Origin: Rhinocladiella similis
Lineage: Eukaryota; Ascomycota; Eurotiomycetes; Chaetothyriales; Herpotrichiellaceae
Direction of reading: 5' to 3'
NCBI GenBank assembly: GCA_024082115.1
Contig: JAMRYE010000003.1
Location: 4,154,001-4,218,000, forward strand
DNA length: 64,000 nt
Shown piece by piece: positions 1 to 11,703 of the stretch. A program made the position numbers and the translations under genes. The notes beneath the pieces were generated by a model, which saw only the letters and a list, made by a program, of their open reading frames with translations, did no database searches and was not told the origin of the DNA. Numbering within the stretch: position 1 is the first letter of the stretch; each line of letters opens with the position of its first letter.

Positions 1-1
1 G

Positions 2-802
2 GAAGAACTACGACTGGCCAAATGGGCCAATGTCTCGACCAAGGTGTCCAGTTTCATGCCTGGCTCTCACCGAGCGAAGAACATCGGCCTCAGTATCGAC
101 CGATCATTAGACGCCCTCAACACCGACCAGGTGGACGTCATGTATCTACACGCCCCCGACCGAGCCACTCCCTTCAAGGAGACCTGCGAGGCCATGAACA
201 AGGCCTATCTCGAGGGCAAGTTCGAACGCTTCGGTCTCTCCAACTACTCGGTTGAGGAGGTCGAAGAGATCGTTCGAGTGTGTGAAGAGAACGGCTGGGT
301 CAAGCCCTCTGTCTACCAAGGCCAGTACAACCCCATCTGCCGAGGGGGTGAGGAACGCCTGTTTGCCGTCCTTCGCGAGCACAACATCGCCTTCTACGCT
401 TACAGCCCGTCGGCCTGTGGCTTCTTCTCCAACAAGGTTTCCCGGGCTTCCACCAGGGACAAGAGCAGCCGGTGGAACATTGCCTCACCTCTGGGTGCCA
501 AATACGCCGGCGACTACTTCCACGACCCTCTGTTTGCGGCGGCCGAGATTGTCCGACAACAAGCCCAAAAGTACGGCATCTCAGGCCACGCCGCCGCCCT
601 GCGGTGGACCACGTGGCACTCGCAGCTCGGTGCCGAGTACGGCGACGCGGTCATCGTGGGAGCCTCCAAGCTCTCCCAGCTCAAGGAGAACATGGACATT
701 CTTGAACAAGGCCCCCTTCCTGAACCATTGGTGGAGACCCTCAATGGTGTATGGGAAGACGTACGGTCATTCGAGAAGGGCCCCCGCTTTTCATTTGTCT
801 AA
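2..802 (+). CDS. Aldo/keto reductase, AKR7 (aflatoxin-aldehyde reductase)-like; 5' part outside window
   Basis: This is the C-terminal part of an NADPH-dependent aldo/keto reductase. The frame is already open at base 2, so the true start lies upstream of the window. The visible 266 codons include the TKV segment with the catalytic Lys, YLHAPDR with the active-site His, and the NYS, YQGQYNPICR and VIVGASKLSQLKEN blocks that line the (beta/alpha)8 barrel and bind the cofactor. It ends FSFV. This pattern is close to the AKR7/aflatoxin B1-aldehyde reductase branch, which reduces dialdehydes and other carbonyls in the cytosol. No intron is visible in this part. Substrate cannot be told from sequence. 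The N-terminal Asp/Tyr of the catalytic tetrad is outside the window. Confidence 0.9.
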   Translation, partial: EELRLAKWANVSTKVSSFMPGSHRAKNIGLSIDRSLDALNTDQVDVMYLHAPDRATPFKETCEAMNKAYLEGKFERFGLSNYSVEEVEEIVRVCEENGWVKPSVYQGQYNPICRGGEERLFAVLREHNIAFYAYSPSACGFFSNKVSRASTRDKSSRWNIASPLGAKYAGDYFHDPLFAAAEIVRQQAQKYGISGHAAALRWTTWHSQLGAEYGDAVIVGASKLSQLKENMDILEQGPLPEPLVETLNGVWEDVRSFEKGPRFSFV

Positions 803-1110
803 ACGCCCCCAGTTGTGTACTACACTTTTTGGGCCTTTCTTACCTTTACCGGGCATGGGCACGCCAACCACCTGTTCGGATTATGATGACTTTGGAACGT
901 AATTACTCGGGGGAAGGTCAAATGAAGTGAACTTGATGTGGGCGTTACGAGGGGGAACCTGTGGGCCCACCTGAAAGAAAAACTCATCTATCATTCGATA
1001 TCGATCCCTCAAGTGCTGAGACGGATCTTTTTTTTTCTTATCTTGTCCTCTTTTGGAAATGCATTTTTTACTGCGAAGGGAATGGAATGAACCTGCGAGT
1101 TGGAAGATTG

Positions 1111-1172
1111 AAGAAGAAGAAGAAGTAGTAGTAGTAGCAGTACTACTACTACTACTACCACCACCACCACCA
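1111..1172. repeat. Trinucleotide repeat block with internal inverted repeat
   Basis: Four adjoining triplet runs, (GAA)n, (GTA)n, (CTA)n and (CCA)n. The GTA run and the CTA run are separated only by CAG, so about 12 bases on each side can pair as a hairpin. Confidence 0.85.
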
Positions 1173-2311
1173 ATCATGTGTATGACGATACCCTACTGTA
1201 TGTTATTGTTGGTTTATTTTGAGAAGCCAGAAAAGAAAAAACGGATACCTACCTCGTCTCTGGAAGACGCAGGTTGGTTGCAAAGAGTATGAACACCTAC
1301 GGACTATGGACCTATGGACTATGGACTAGAACCTAGTTGATTAGCTCGAGTGGTTCAGAAAATGGAATGACTATGAGAAATGGCGCCTGAATACAGGCCT
1401 GCCTTCGATATACTTCAAGTTGTCTTGTTCCACCGCGTCATTTGTTTCCAACTTTGATGTTTTGTGCCTTGTTGCTGAGATAACGGCACCGTCTAGTCAC
1501 TTTGTCCAAGTGCTTCCTTGGGCTATGAACAAGGGCTCATCCAGCCATCGACAACCACTGAGCAACTCAGAAGAAGACGGGAGAAATGATAGGGAACAGA
1601 AACCCCCCCCCTTCCCCTCCGCCTTCTAAACGACGCGAGGCATCCGCAGTACTCGTAGTGAGTACATCAAGATCGGGGCTCGAGGATACAAGGATACACG
1701 TCAACAAAACATTGGCAAAATATTCTCCGGTTACCTACAGAACTCCGTACATCCTGTACAACATACTTTGACAAGGATTCACGAGATCGGGTTTCCTCGT
1801 ACTGTAAGGCCGCCCACGGTCACACCAAGGTCTGTCGGCAGTCCACCCATCCTGCGGAGTATTGGAATGGAATGTTCCGTCGAAAGAAGAGGCTTTTTCT
1901 TGCCTCCTCGTCCTAGTCCTGGTCCCAGTCCTCTTTTCCCCCGGGCTGGTGATGGCAAAACTGCCGCGCTCGTGTGACGCCCCGACGAGAAGAGCCACCA
2001 CGTCCCCCTCATCTTGGTCAAGGAGAGAAAGTCTTGCATGTGACCAAGTCACGGCAATCACTTGTTTCCATTCCCCAGTACTGTACGGAGTATATTTGGA
2101 CCATACTGTACGACGTGATCAAACCACGTAATAATGATGACAAGGCCACCGAGAGGTTGGTGAGGACGAGTAATGCGCTCTCTTTCCTTACCCTTTACTC
2201 GCCTACAGTATGGTCACCAGATCGATGTTTGCCTCATGGTCCAAGAGCCTCAAAGATCCAGTCCAGTGCTGACTTGGTGGGCTGACGAGCTAACAGCCAT
2301 CAAACAGAGGC

Positions 2312-2336
2312 AAACACACACACACACACACACACA

Positions 2337-2383
<47 letters not shown>
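2312..2383. repeat. Compound microsatellite (AC)n then (TC)n
   Basis: About 12 AC units are followed directly by about 20 TC units. The run is non-coding. Confidence 0.95.
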
Positions 2384-2385
<2 letters not shown>

Positions 2386-5300
2386 CCAAAGAGGATCCCA
2401 GCATCCTTTACCACCACGGGTCACGCATCCGGGCACGGCATCCTTTGCGAAAAACACGACGTTCGCTTAGCACGAGGGGAGAGGAAAGACGAAGAGGATT
2501 CGATCCCACCCGTCAACAAATCATTTCTTCTCGGACGATTAAGAATCTGACAGCTACACATCTCAGTATTCTTCCAACCCATCGAGATCGTCGTCGAGTC
2601 TTTCCGAAGAGAGACCATAACAACAAAATCCTTCCCGGCCAGTACAATAGTCTCACCAGTCTTGCCGGCGCCATACGGAGAACAATAAGCACCTAAGCAT
2701 TAGTTGTGTACGGGTAAACAATTGTGTGCGAGTACAGGCCCGTGTTTCGACTCCACGTGGTATACGAGTCCCTAGTTCTTGGTGCTTTTGTAGGTGTTTA
2801 ACCTGTTTCCGCCACACCATCACGTACTTTTTCTTTTTCTCTTTGGCCGAGGCCTTCTTACAAATCGTCACTCCAGGATCCCAAAATGAATTGTTGGTAC
2901 CAATTGACTTGCGTCTCGGTTTCGCTTCGAACAGTCGAAGAATTGTGGCTTGACCATCACCACCACACCTTTGTTCGATTACGATACGAGAATAATGCCT
3001 TGGCTTGCGGAGTTGAAGCGTGCAAGAGGCCTTTTGGAGACCACCACCACCCATGCACGCCGAAACCACCCGGGTAAATGGTCAATGGATTACTCCGTAC
3101 ATGGAAATACAATTCAGTGGATGGAAAATATATCCACCGTAAAACACATCTTTACCAGAAGCCATTACTTTCTGGTACGAGGACGTACTCGGTAAGTGAA
3201 GCTTGAACCATCCACCAACCTGCAGATGCTTTGACCGCGGGCACACCGAGAACATGTGGCTGTCGACTGCTCACTCGTTCACTCGTTCAACTCATACACA
3301 ACCTTGCTCGTTTTGGCGCCCGCCTGTCAAACATGCAAAAGGCGGCTCAAAGGAGAACCAATGACCCTTCTTCGATCGCGTTGCCCACGGCTGTTCCAAA
3401 AACACAACAATGCACGCTGCAGGAGGTGTCAGTTGTGAACTCTCCTTGATTCGTATCAAAGTAGACAGTCCTATTATTATCACTCTTCGGCTACAGAATA
3501 CTTTTCTGGAAAATCAACTGTCACGGCATCAGATTCATACCGCCACGACTGGCCTACCTTGCATTAACCAAGGGACGAGCACTGATCCAAGTTTGGATCT
3601 CGCCTATTCCGAACCTTTTCTTTCCCTTCCCTTCAATCCTCGCATCTATTTGCACCAGTACCGTTGGTTTCTGACACGAGACAGTTCTTACTGCACTTAC
3701 GTACAGACACCTTGCCCTCCCGTACTTTGCCAAGGACAGAATGTTCAAGGCGGCCATGGGCCATGGGCCATGGTACAATACCGAGACCTCGCGTGCTTAT
3801 CGATAAATCGCCTTATTATCGCCCATATCGAAACGTCTCCAACCGTAGTGTTGGCTTAATTGGGGGAACAGACGAAACACCGGGCCCAGGTGGGTGTGGA
3901 TCTTTGTCTTTTGGTCCGGGGATTCCAGACCATTGGTTCCCTACGAGTCCTCGTACCCTACGCGAAGGACGGCGACCACGACGACGCACTAGACTCAGCC
4001 CCCACGGGAATCTCATCACTCCTTTACTTTTTTTCATGGTTCCGGTTCCCCCCCTCTGCACATGTACATGTATAATCGGCGATGCAAGACCGGAGTCAGC
4101 CGTACTTTGTCACTTGGACTTGTACCTTTCCATCTGCTTACGCTCAAAAATGGAGTATTGCCTTTTTGAACTCTGGGCAAAAGACAGGAACGGTTTCCTA
4201 AAGGGGGCAGCTTGTACAAGCCACAAAAATGAGACGATACTTGCGGATGACAGATCTGGGCCTCGTGTATGTTCTCGCGAGGTTTAGGCGGCCAACTAAA
4301 CACTCCGTACTCTTGCCGTTTGTATCGATCGCCTAGGTAAGCGACCATTGTACACTTTGGCGAATCATTTTTCTTCGAGGAGTTAAGGGGGGCGATTCGC
4401 GAAACGAGAATCTCGAGAACCCGTTTGGTGCTGAGGTCAGACAGATATGGAGTGTTTCTCAACGCTTTCCCCATATTGACCACTACTGGTATGAAGGCTG
4501 TGACTACTCGAGCGCCTACGATGTCATCGTCATCACAGGTACCTTAGGTGTCTAGGTAGGTATCTACGGAGGATGGAACCATCGCTTGGGGCCAATGGAA
4601 CATGACAACAACGTGCTCACTCATCGTATCCTTGCCCGAGAGACTATGGAGTACGGCAATCTTGGACTCAGCATGCCCTTTGCTCCTCATCATCATCACT
4701 GGATTCCGATCTGGGAATGACGTTGCTCTGCCGACATTTCTAGACATTCTAAAGACAAAATACACGAAAGAAGAAGATGATTATCTTACACACCTCTTCG
4801 ACTTCTGGACCACCGAAGCATCGAAACTAGCTTGACTGGATGCACCATTATGTCCCAGGCTACAACATCCAAGATGACCATGTACGCGATACGCACACGT
4901 ATACTGATCTGTCGCATTGGTTTCCCCTTAGGCATGACTGCTAAGACTCAACTCACTTGGGCTTGGCTTGTTTGGTCTCAGCCTCCTTCATGACAAGTAC
5001 GAACCTCCACACACCCATGCACACCAACATCTACTGTATGTCCATGCACCATGCGACCTGTACCGGGAAAGACACTTGATAGCCAGATCACAAGTCTTGA
5101 GTATGGGGTCTTCCTGTGTGTGCAAGTTGCACCTTGCACCTGCGCTATGCGCGCGTGTATGTGTGGCTCATAGGCTGACATGGATGTATGTATCTACTCG
5201 CGTCCAACAACTGCATATGCCAGCGCGGCTAGTGTTGGGGATTGGGGTCGTTGAATGTACTGTATTGAGTTGTCGTGAGTTGGTGGGATCCAAGACATAC

Positions 5301-6210
5301 ATGCACGCCCATGCATTTCTCATTCCCGGCGCCAGGGCCCAGAAACACAAAGCACACTACTAAAGGTAGTCGGCGAATTGGCAATTCAGACAAGAAAGTC
5401 ACTTCGACGGCAGGCAACCAAGCGAGAGATGCATCCGCATCCTCAACCGAAGTCGAAGATGCACCGCGGTTCCTTCCCGCTTCGACATACACTACTCACT
5501 AACCCCCTGTGAGTACGGAGCGTGACAAGACCAGGTAAGACTCCTTCACATCCCGAGATACATGTGTGGATGTCTTTGCGTTTGCTAGCTAGCTAGCAAC
5601 CCACGACGAAGCGAGACACGGGGCCAAGAAAAGTGGTTTCTTCAAGGGAGGTAAGTAGTCCTCTTGAATCCCTCTTGATTCAATGCAGGATCATGAACCA
5701 CAGGATTACATCAAGTGCACTAATGAAAGGAGATATGTGCCAAGTAAGAAAAAGGTCAGCCCTAATCAACCTAGATACCCAAGGGAGGCAAGGTGATTGA
5801 AGGATTTCACAGCGTTCCCATCCAATCCCACTCTATCCTCTTTGAGCATATCTCTCTCAAGGACGAGGTCTCACCCAGTCGAGTGATGAGTCAGTCTCAG
5901 ACTTCAGACTGATGCCAGCTAGACTCGCCCACCACCAGGAGTCTTTGTTTTGTTTTGCGGATGGTCGGGCACAGGGATGCGCCAGTTGATAGTCACATAG
6001 CTGCCTGCGACTGCGACTGCAAACGCGCGAACATTGCTGCTATGGAGCCTCAAAGGTAGGCACGTGATGGTTCCTTATCACAACCGCCAAAGGACTTGCA
6101 AGGTCCAGGCCATTGAACGAATTGCTCTACCTCCAGTATCAGCTTCCAGGAGTGCATACTCCGGTACTCCGTAGGTACCGAATCTCCCCGTCTTCTTCGA
6201 ATTCTGAAGC

Positions 6211-6229
6211 ACCAACCAACCAACCAACC
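6211..6229. repeat. (ACCA)n tetranucleotide repeat
   Basis: Short tandem run of ACCA/CCAA units, about 4.5 copies. Confidence 0.8.
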
Positions 6230-6307
6230 TCTCGTCGCTTCGACACCCAGACCCTGTCCTGTTCTATTTCTGTCGTCCCCTTCATCACAACAGACCAAAT
6301 TTGTTTC

Positions 6308-6378
6308 TTTTTTTTTTTTTTTCAAGCTTACCTCCAATTTCCAAAAGTACAATGCTGGCTGGCTGGCTGGCTGGCTGG
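6308..6378. repeat. Poly-T tract and (GGCT)n repeat
   Basis: A run of 15 T (6308-6322) is followed after about 30 bases by six GGCT units (6354-6378). Confidence 0.9.
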
Positions 6379-6526
6379 TGCCCGTGAGCATTGGCCCTTG
6401 ACTATTTGTTAGCACTTGTTGTATCAACTCCACAACAAAGTATCATGTCTCTTGAAAGCGAATTGTTTTATGTCCAAAGACCCTCATCTAACATCTACTC
6501 AGATTGACTCGTTGGATGGAAATGAG

Positions 6527-6549
6527 GATGATGATGATGATGATGATGA
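6527..6549. repeat. (GAT)n trinucleotide repeat
   Basis: Seven or more GAT units in tandem, non-coding. Confidence 0.9.
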
Positions 6550-6861
6550 ACGGCCACTACCTTCGCCGATATACCGACTCTCCGATCCTTCTGTCATCTG
6601 TCATCTGTCACTGTTTGCAGTTCTCAATCTCCACGTTATGAAGCCGAACCTGTCACTTTTGGTCGTCGACGTACGTCAGAGTGTTTAGCGTCTACACCTT
6701 GACCTTTACCATGGGTCTCTACTTGTACAAGTACGGAGTACGTACAATACTGTACAAGTGTCGTTCAGCCTTGCCGCGAATCATGCCAAGGGCGCCACAC
6801 GCGCTTATTATTGTAGACATCCTTCTATTGTATTGTAACGAGTACAATAGCTGCCCATCAT

Positions 6862-6893
6862 CACAGACGCACAGACGCACAGACGCACAGACG
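6862..6893. repeat. 8-base tandem repeat, unit ACAGACGC
   Basis: Four tandem copies of ACAGACGC, the last incomplete. Confidence 0.9.
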
Positions 6894-7326
6894 AACCAAA
6901 CTATTGTACAATACTTGTATCCGTCGATTGACGATCGATCCCTACTACAATAGTCACAACGGCCAAAAAGACCGCCGACACACCGACAAACTAATATCAA
7001 GGACCCCTCTACGAGTACGAGCACGAGTGCGAAATATAATATTTGTATTGACGTCGGGCGCGTCCGTGGTGCTAATTTTTCCTCCTTGGGACGCAAAGGT
7101 GGTCAACCCTCCGAATCATTAGCGAAATGTCATTGTTTGTGTACTTTACGTACAGTATGTGAAGTGATGACATGACGACAAGGCTGCGAGAGAGGAGGAC
7201 GAGGCTGTCAACAATCGAGAGTAAACGAGACTTCCTGCGACTCCCGAGTAGGTATTGTAAGCAATCATTGCCAATCAAGCGACTTGTTAGGTGATGGACA
7301 CGGATGATTTGTAGATCTATTATTGT

Positions 7327-7328
<2 letters not shown>

Positions 7329-7375
<47 letters not shown>
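7329..7375. repeat. (GT)n microsatellite
   Basis: About 23 uninterrupted GT units. Confidence 0.95.
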
Positions 7376-7377
<2 letters not shown>

Positions 7378-8220
7378 ACAATTCCGGCAGATGTAAAATG
7401 TAAACAAGCTGAGAACAAGCTGTAGCTTGATGACCGTGTACGTTATGTACAGTGTGTTCCTACCGGATCTGAACATCACCATCCCGGCCGGACATATCTG
7501 TCCAAAGTGAGACTGTGGTTACCACCCTCCCTCCAACCCCCCGATGATCGATGAACCGCATGTTTCAAGCACCTCATGCGTGATGCGCGATGCGTCGTGT
7601 CCATACGACCTGCACTCTGTGGAAAGGGTGGTAACCTGCCCGTCGGCGGGTGAGGCGATCAAATTTGCAAATAGCCAACAAAGTATCGTGAGGTGAACCC
7701 CATTCCACCATCGATCAGAACCGCTGTAAGGTATGCTTTCTGTGGCAATCGGCCTGACTGTGACGAAGAGGAACCAGAAGGTTCCGCTGGTCAATTTGCT
7801 TCGGTGTTGGAAATGGGAAGAAATCCACAAGTGAGTCTGCTCGTCGGCTGGGCTGGTGTTCGAGGCGGCAAAATGTGAATCCCCGTATCGCAGTCTGAAG
7901 ATTCCCCTTGCTTATCAGGGCCCAAGACTGGTGACACGGCCACGTAGGTTTGCTCCTGCAACTCGTGACAATTCGAGCAGGCAGAAGCCCCGGAGAGTTT
8001 GGATCTGGGAAGAGACCGACGTCGTCTGAGTATTCCGTAGTTCTTTGCGCAAGAGTTGCACAGCAGAGGAGCGCTTGCATCTCATCCGTAGAGGCATCGT
8101 GAAGTGATGGAGGTGAAGATGGCGTATCACTAGCACACCCAGGACCCACCAGACCGGTATCAAGTGATATCAATCAAATCAGTGGATTTTCACTTCACAA
8201 TCACAAAGACCCCTGGATGA

Positions 8221-8314
8221 TGGCTCAGGTTAAAACCACATGGCTATGTGGTGGACGGCCATTCACCAGGCGAGCAAGGAAAAAAGGTCCCGGGTTCGAA
8301 TCCCTGGGTCCGCA
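8221..8314 (+). other. Degenerate tRNA-like element (pol III A/B-box-like), possible SINE remnant
   Basis: The segment holds a full B-box, GGTTCGAATCC, at about 8293-8303, inside a T-arm-like hairpin with one mismatch. It ends TGGGTCCGCA, a tRNA-like 3' acceptor end. Upstream, TGGCTCAGG at 8221 and TGGCTATGTGG at 8241 both resemble an A-box. GTGGACG at 8251 can pair with six of seven bases of the 3' acceptor side. However, I cannot fold a normal D-arm and anticodon arm in the space available: CCACAT-GGCT-ATGTGG forms a different hairpin. It is therefore better read as a tRNA relic or the head of a tRNA-derived SINE than as a working tRNA gene. Confidence 0.3.
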
Positions 8315-8608
8315 GAACAATGGTCCCCCCTTTCTTCAGCCCCCCCTTGCCTTAAAACTAAAACCAATTCCACCTCATTTCCTCTCCTCCTCTTCTCTAA
8401 AACTTAAAACCAAAAGAAAAGCAATTCCTCCTATCAATGAGGGTTTGTTTTTTGCTTTTCGTTTTTCCTGTAGTAGGCCACAATAGTAGGCCGATGCCTT
8501 CGATCTGCGGAACATTGATACTCGCCCTCGGTCCGCTCAGTGTTTGACTATTACCTGGGTAGTGCGCATCGTTCCGTGCTTACCGCATGAAAGTGTTTGT
8601 TTCCTCAA

Positions 8609-10007
8609 TCACCCATCCCCGTGCCGTGGGTTCTTTTCTTCAACTTGACGTACTACGGCCGTCACCCTCTCATCGTTTCCATGAACTCGAGTCAGGTACG
8701 TGCATATAGCATCGTACTCGAGCCTTACCCTTTTCCTGAGCCACCATGCGTCAAATGGAAGAACCTTTGCGTACCAGAATAACACCAGGACAAGAGCGCC
8801 GGGATGTCTGTCGATGAGCAATTGCCTGAAGTCTGCTTTCATCGTCCTAAAGAATGCCAGGAAGAGGATATAGTTCTCCTGAGTGCACTCATGCGGCGTT
8901 AGTTGCGCCATCAACGACGCCGAAGCGAGGCATGGATTTGAAGTTGCCGTTGGAGTTGAGTCTCGGTCCCGATTTAGATCGCAAAGGTCGATGAGTTCGT
9001 CTGGTAGGCCCTTCTGCAACTCCGGCAATGAAAGATCTGTCTTGAGACACATGAACTGAGCCATTTCCTCCTTCATCGGAGCAAATACACTTTCTTCTCG
9101 TAGTGGATCGGAGACTTTGAAAATGACTGTCTTGCCTTCACAGAACCCAAGCCAGCCCAGGTCGCTTGGATCGGGTGACTTCAACGGCCACGACTCTTCC
9201 ACCGACTCTGCGTCGACAACGCTGAAAGCTAGACACCCCAGTAACCCTGCGCACGCCCACATGGCGTCTCTTGTCGAAGAGGTCAATTGTGCAATCGGTC
9301 GGGATATGGCTTGGTTCAACAATGACGCACCCAGTGACCAGTGTCGAGCGATGGCTTGGAAGACCGAAGGCGACGATGATTCTTCGAGTGTAGAGTCATG
9401 GACCAATGTCACGGCGAGAACGATGTGGAATAGAAATCGGTTCTGGCAAACTGTCAGTGACGAGGACCATTAACAACATTGTATGGAAGCGTGATACCGA
9501 TTCGGTCAACCTGGTATAGACGTCATAGTATAGTTCCGCGAATTTGCGTGCGCCTAGAGTATGGATTGTCCTCGAGAAGAAACGGCTAAGAGTTTCAAGG
9601 TCATCTACCGTGGGACAATAGCATTCGGCTTTCGATGTCGAAGACTGTGAAGACGTATCGCTCTTATCGCCATTGGTCAGATGAGTCTCGGCGCTGGAAG
9701 TCGATGCTGGAGAGAGGGCAAACAGGGCGATGTTCATCGCCGAAGCCCCTGACTTGGATAGTTGAAGGTCGTCATTGCGCAAATCGTAGTTACATAGAAT
9801 GCCGTACTTGTCGCATTTTCCACACCCAGGCCTAGTCTCGTCACACTTGACCTTCCGTAATTTGCAGTTGCGACAGCCTTGACGAGACTTTCGGTGAGCC
9901 TGAATCTTACGCTTGCCCTGAGTGATGTGTGGTCCCGTCACAGGACCCAGAGTCGTGCCGGCAGAAGCAACAAGTCCGGTCGGTTGGGCCGGTAGTGTCA
10001 CTTCCAT
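8609..10007 (-). CDS. Zn(II)2Cys6 fungal transcription factor
   Basis: Nuclear DNA-binding regulator of 447 residues, exons 10007-9498 and 9442-8609. The zinc cluster has six Cys at about residues 45, 48, 55, 62, 65 and 72 (CRNCKLRKVKC, then GCGKCDKYGILC). It is preceded by a basic stretch, QGKRKIQAHRKSR. The rest resembles the fungal-specific C-terminal regulatory region, with FLFHIVLAVTLVHDS and WSLGASLLNQAIS. The intron has donor GTATCA and acceptor GCCAG, and removing it restores FLFHIVLAV in frame. The first in-frame Met after an upstream stop is at 10007 (MEVTLPAQ). The gene is divergent from an NmrA-like gene 565 bases away, which may point to a shared role, but the target genes are unknown. 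Confidence 0.88.
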
Positions 10008-10572
10008 GGCTTGGACATATGACGAGGTCCTTTCATCAATAGCAATGTACCCATCATTGTCGACCAAAAGGCTGTCATTGTCCAGAGTAGACGTCGGATA
10101 CTTTGAGACGGATCTTGCGGAGAGTCAGAGCAAACTAAGCCCAGAAAGGACTAGTCTTGCCTACCGCGCTAACTCGTATTCGCTTATTGACTTCATGTCC
10201 TCATATGTACGGAGTACCGAGTATCATTTTTGCTTCCCTTGTATATGTTGTGTTCCGGACATATGCCAGCCTTGTATCTCCGTTATGCTTGAGGCGTCTG
10301 TTGCCATGCAAATTGTGTACGCATCATGGATCTCGCAACTGCTGTCTCCTGCCAGCCAGTCCCGATCCAAGAAAATGCGAAGGGAAGTTAGCTTCCTATT
10401 TCAATGTCTCGGGCGTACGTTTTGCAAGAGAAATCCATTTCTGGTCAATGGTATCTCCGAATGAAGACTATATAGCCTTGCGGGCTTGCTCGAATGTTCC
10501 ATTGTCCCTTAACAAGCAGACACCAGCAGATTCTCATTTCAAACATCCTAACACCAGCAGCCATCAACCGCC
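10008..10572. promoter_or_regulatory. Divergent promoter region between the Zn2Cys6 regulator and the NmrA-like gene
   Basis: The 565-base spacer serves both start codons. It contains a TATA-like ACTATATAGC at 10467-10476, about 100 bases before the NmrA start, and one exact TACGGAGTA motif at 10208-10216. Confidence 0.5.
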
Positions 10573-11520
10573 ATGTCCAAAGTCCTTGCTGTCTTTGGCG
10601 CCACTGGCCAGCAGGGAGGTTCAATTGTCAATTTCGTCCTCAACGATCCGGAACTGTCGAAGCAGTATAAAGTCCGTGGTGTAACTCGTGACGCATCGTC
10701 CGCATCCGCAGAAGCACTCAGGAGTAAAGGCGTTGAGGTGGTCTCGGGCGATGTGACGGATCCACCCACTCTCACGAGCGCACTACATGGCGCGCACACC
10801 GTCTTTGCTCTCACGGTACCATCATTCGGCCCAGACTCACGAGCACGCGAGTACGACACAGGAAAAGCCATCGCTGATGCCGCTGTCGCCGTCGGTGCAA
10901 CATACATCATCCTGTCAACCTTGCCCAATGTGAGCGTTCTCTCCGGCGGCAAATACACAAAGGTCACAGGCTTCGACGCCAAAGCCGACGTTGAAGACTA
11001 CATCAAGGCACTTCCGATCAAATCTGCCTTTTTCGCACCCGGAAGCTTCATGCAAAACTGGCAATCTCTCATGGGAGTCCATCCCTCCGAAACGCCCGGC
11101 GAATTCGTCGTGTCGCGACACGTCGGCCCCGAGGCTAAACTCCCATTGATCGACATTGTCGGCGACACGGGCAAGTTTGTTGGCGCCATCCTGGCCGAGC
11201 CAGAGAACTACGAGGGCAAAACATTCTGCGCAGCCACGAAGCTTTACAGCATGCTAGAGATGTGCGAGATCATGAGCAAACAGTCCGGAAAGACGGTCAA
11301 GTATGTGCAAGTGCCCGAGGAGCAGTACAAAGCCATCTTGACTGGTGCTGTGGGCAACTATGCCGAAGCGCTGATCGAGATGATGTCTTATCAGGAGGAG
11401 TTTGGCTACTACGGCCCAGAAACAGAGCAACTGGTACAATGGGCTGCAGACCATGCTCGGGGAAATGTCACCACCTTTGAAGAGTACCTCGAGAAGAACC
11501 CTATTCCGGCATTACAATAG
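10573..11520 (+). CDS. NmrA-like NAD(P)-binding protein
   Basis: Intronless gene for 315 residues. The N-terminus SKVLAVFGATGQQGGSIV carries the GxxGxxG dinucleotide-binding loop of the NmrA/HSCARG branch of short-chain dehydrogenases. Next comes GVEVVSGDVTDPPTL, a typical second Rossmann strand block, and then LIDIVGDTGKFVGAIL. Family members either sense NAD(P) redox state and bind regulators, as NmrA does with GATA factors, or act as reductases. The start at 10573 follows ACCGCC and gives a family-normal N-terminus. It is cytosolic, with no signal peptide. Its head-to-head position with a Zn2Cys6 factor fits a regulatory role, but this is inference. Confidence 0.88.
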   Translation: MSKVLAVFGATGQQGGSIVNFVLNDPELSKQYKVRGVTRDASSASAEALRSKGVEVVSGDVTDPPTLTSALHGAHTVFALTVPSFGPDSRAREYDTGKAIADAAVAVGATYIILSTLPNVSVLSGGKYTKVTGFDAKADVEDYIKALPIKSAFFAPGSFMQNWQSLMGVHPSETPGEFVVSRHVGPEAKLPLIDIVGDTGKFVGAILAEPENYEGKTFCAATKLYSMLEMCEIMSKQSGKTVKYVQVPEEQYKAILTGAVGNYAEALIEMMSYQEEFGYYGPETEQLVQWAADHARGNVTTFEEYLEKNPIPALQ

Positions 11521-11703
11521 GTTCGTTGAGACTGAATTAGTGTTTCTGTCTCGGTAGCTCAGCTCAATTCATGACTTGGAAGAAGATGTCTCTCAGAATG
11601 AAACGCCTGCTCGTTTCAGACCAAAGCAACCAGCAATCGCGCATGCCATCCTTTCCCTATGCAACCTCGTCGTAGCCAAACCCACTCGAAAAAGCACCAC
11701 CTT

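Larger units (their letters stand above)
803..8608. other. Gene-poor 7.8-kb interval rich in microsatellites
   Basis: I see no protein-coding gene here. Open frames are short, low in complexity and lack family motifs or fungal splice signals joining them. The interval holds several simple repeats (listed separately), a degenerate tRNA-like element near 8221-8314, a short palindrome GCTAGCTAGCTAGC at 5584-5597, three CCATGG palindromes at 3754-3773, and at least six copies or near-copies of the motif TACTCCGTA. It could be a long promoter, a non-coding transcript locus or decayed repeat DNA; sequence alone does not decide. Confidence 0.6.

Noticed and set aside
146..902. Several frames of 60-216 codons overlapping the aldo/keto reductase on both strands
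   Set aside because: They overlap the reductase in other frames and have biased composition with no motifs.
1735..4483. Many 60-200 codon frames on both strands (for example 3664-4287)
   Set aside because: They start at non-ATG codons or at chance ATGs, are rich in Arg/Pro/Ser, and overlap each other; typical of chance frames in GC-balanced DNA.
5584..5597. GCTAGCTAGCTAGC palindrome as an operator or recombination site
   Set aside because: A short tandem of GCTA can arise as a simple repeat, and no partner site or gene context supports a function.
7715..8173. Minus-strand frame of 152 codons in the gene desert
   Set aside because: No family motif, no good start context and no neighbouring exons; overlapped by other open frames of like length.
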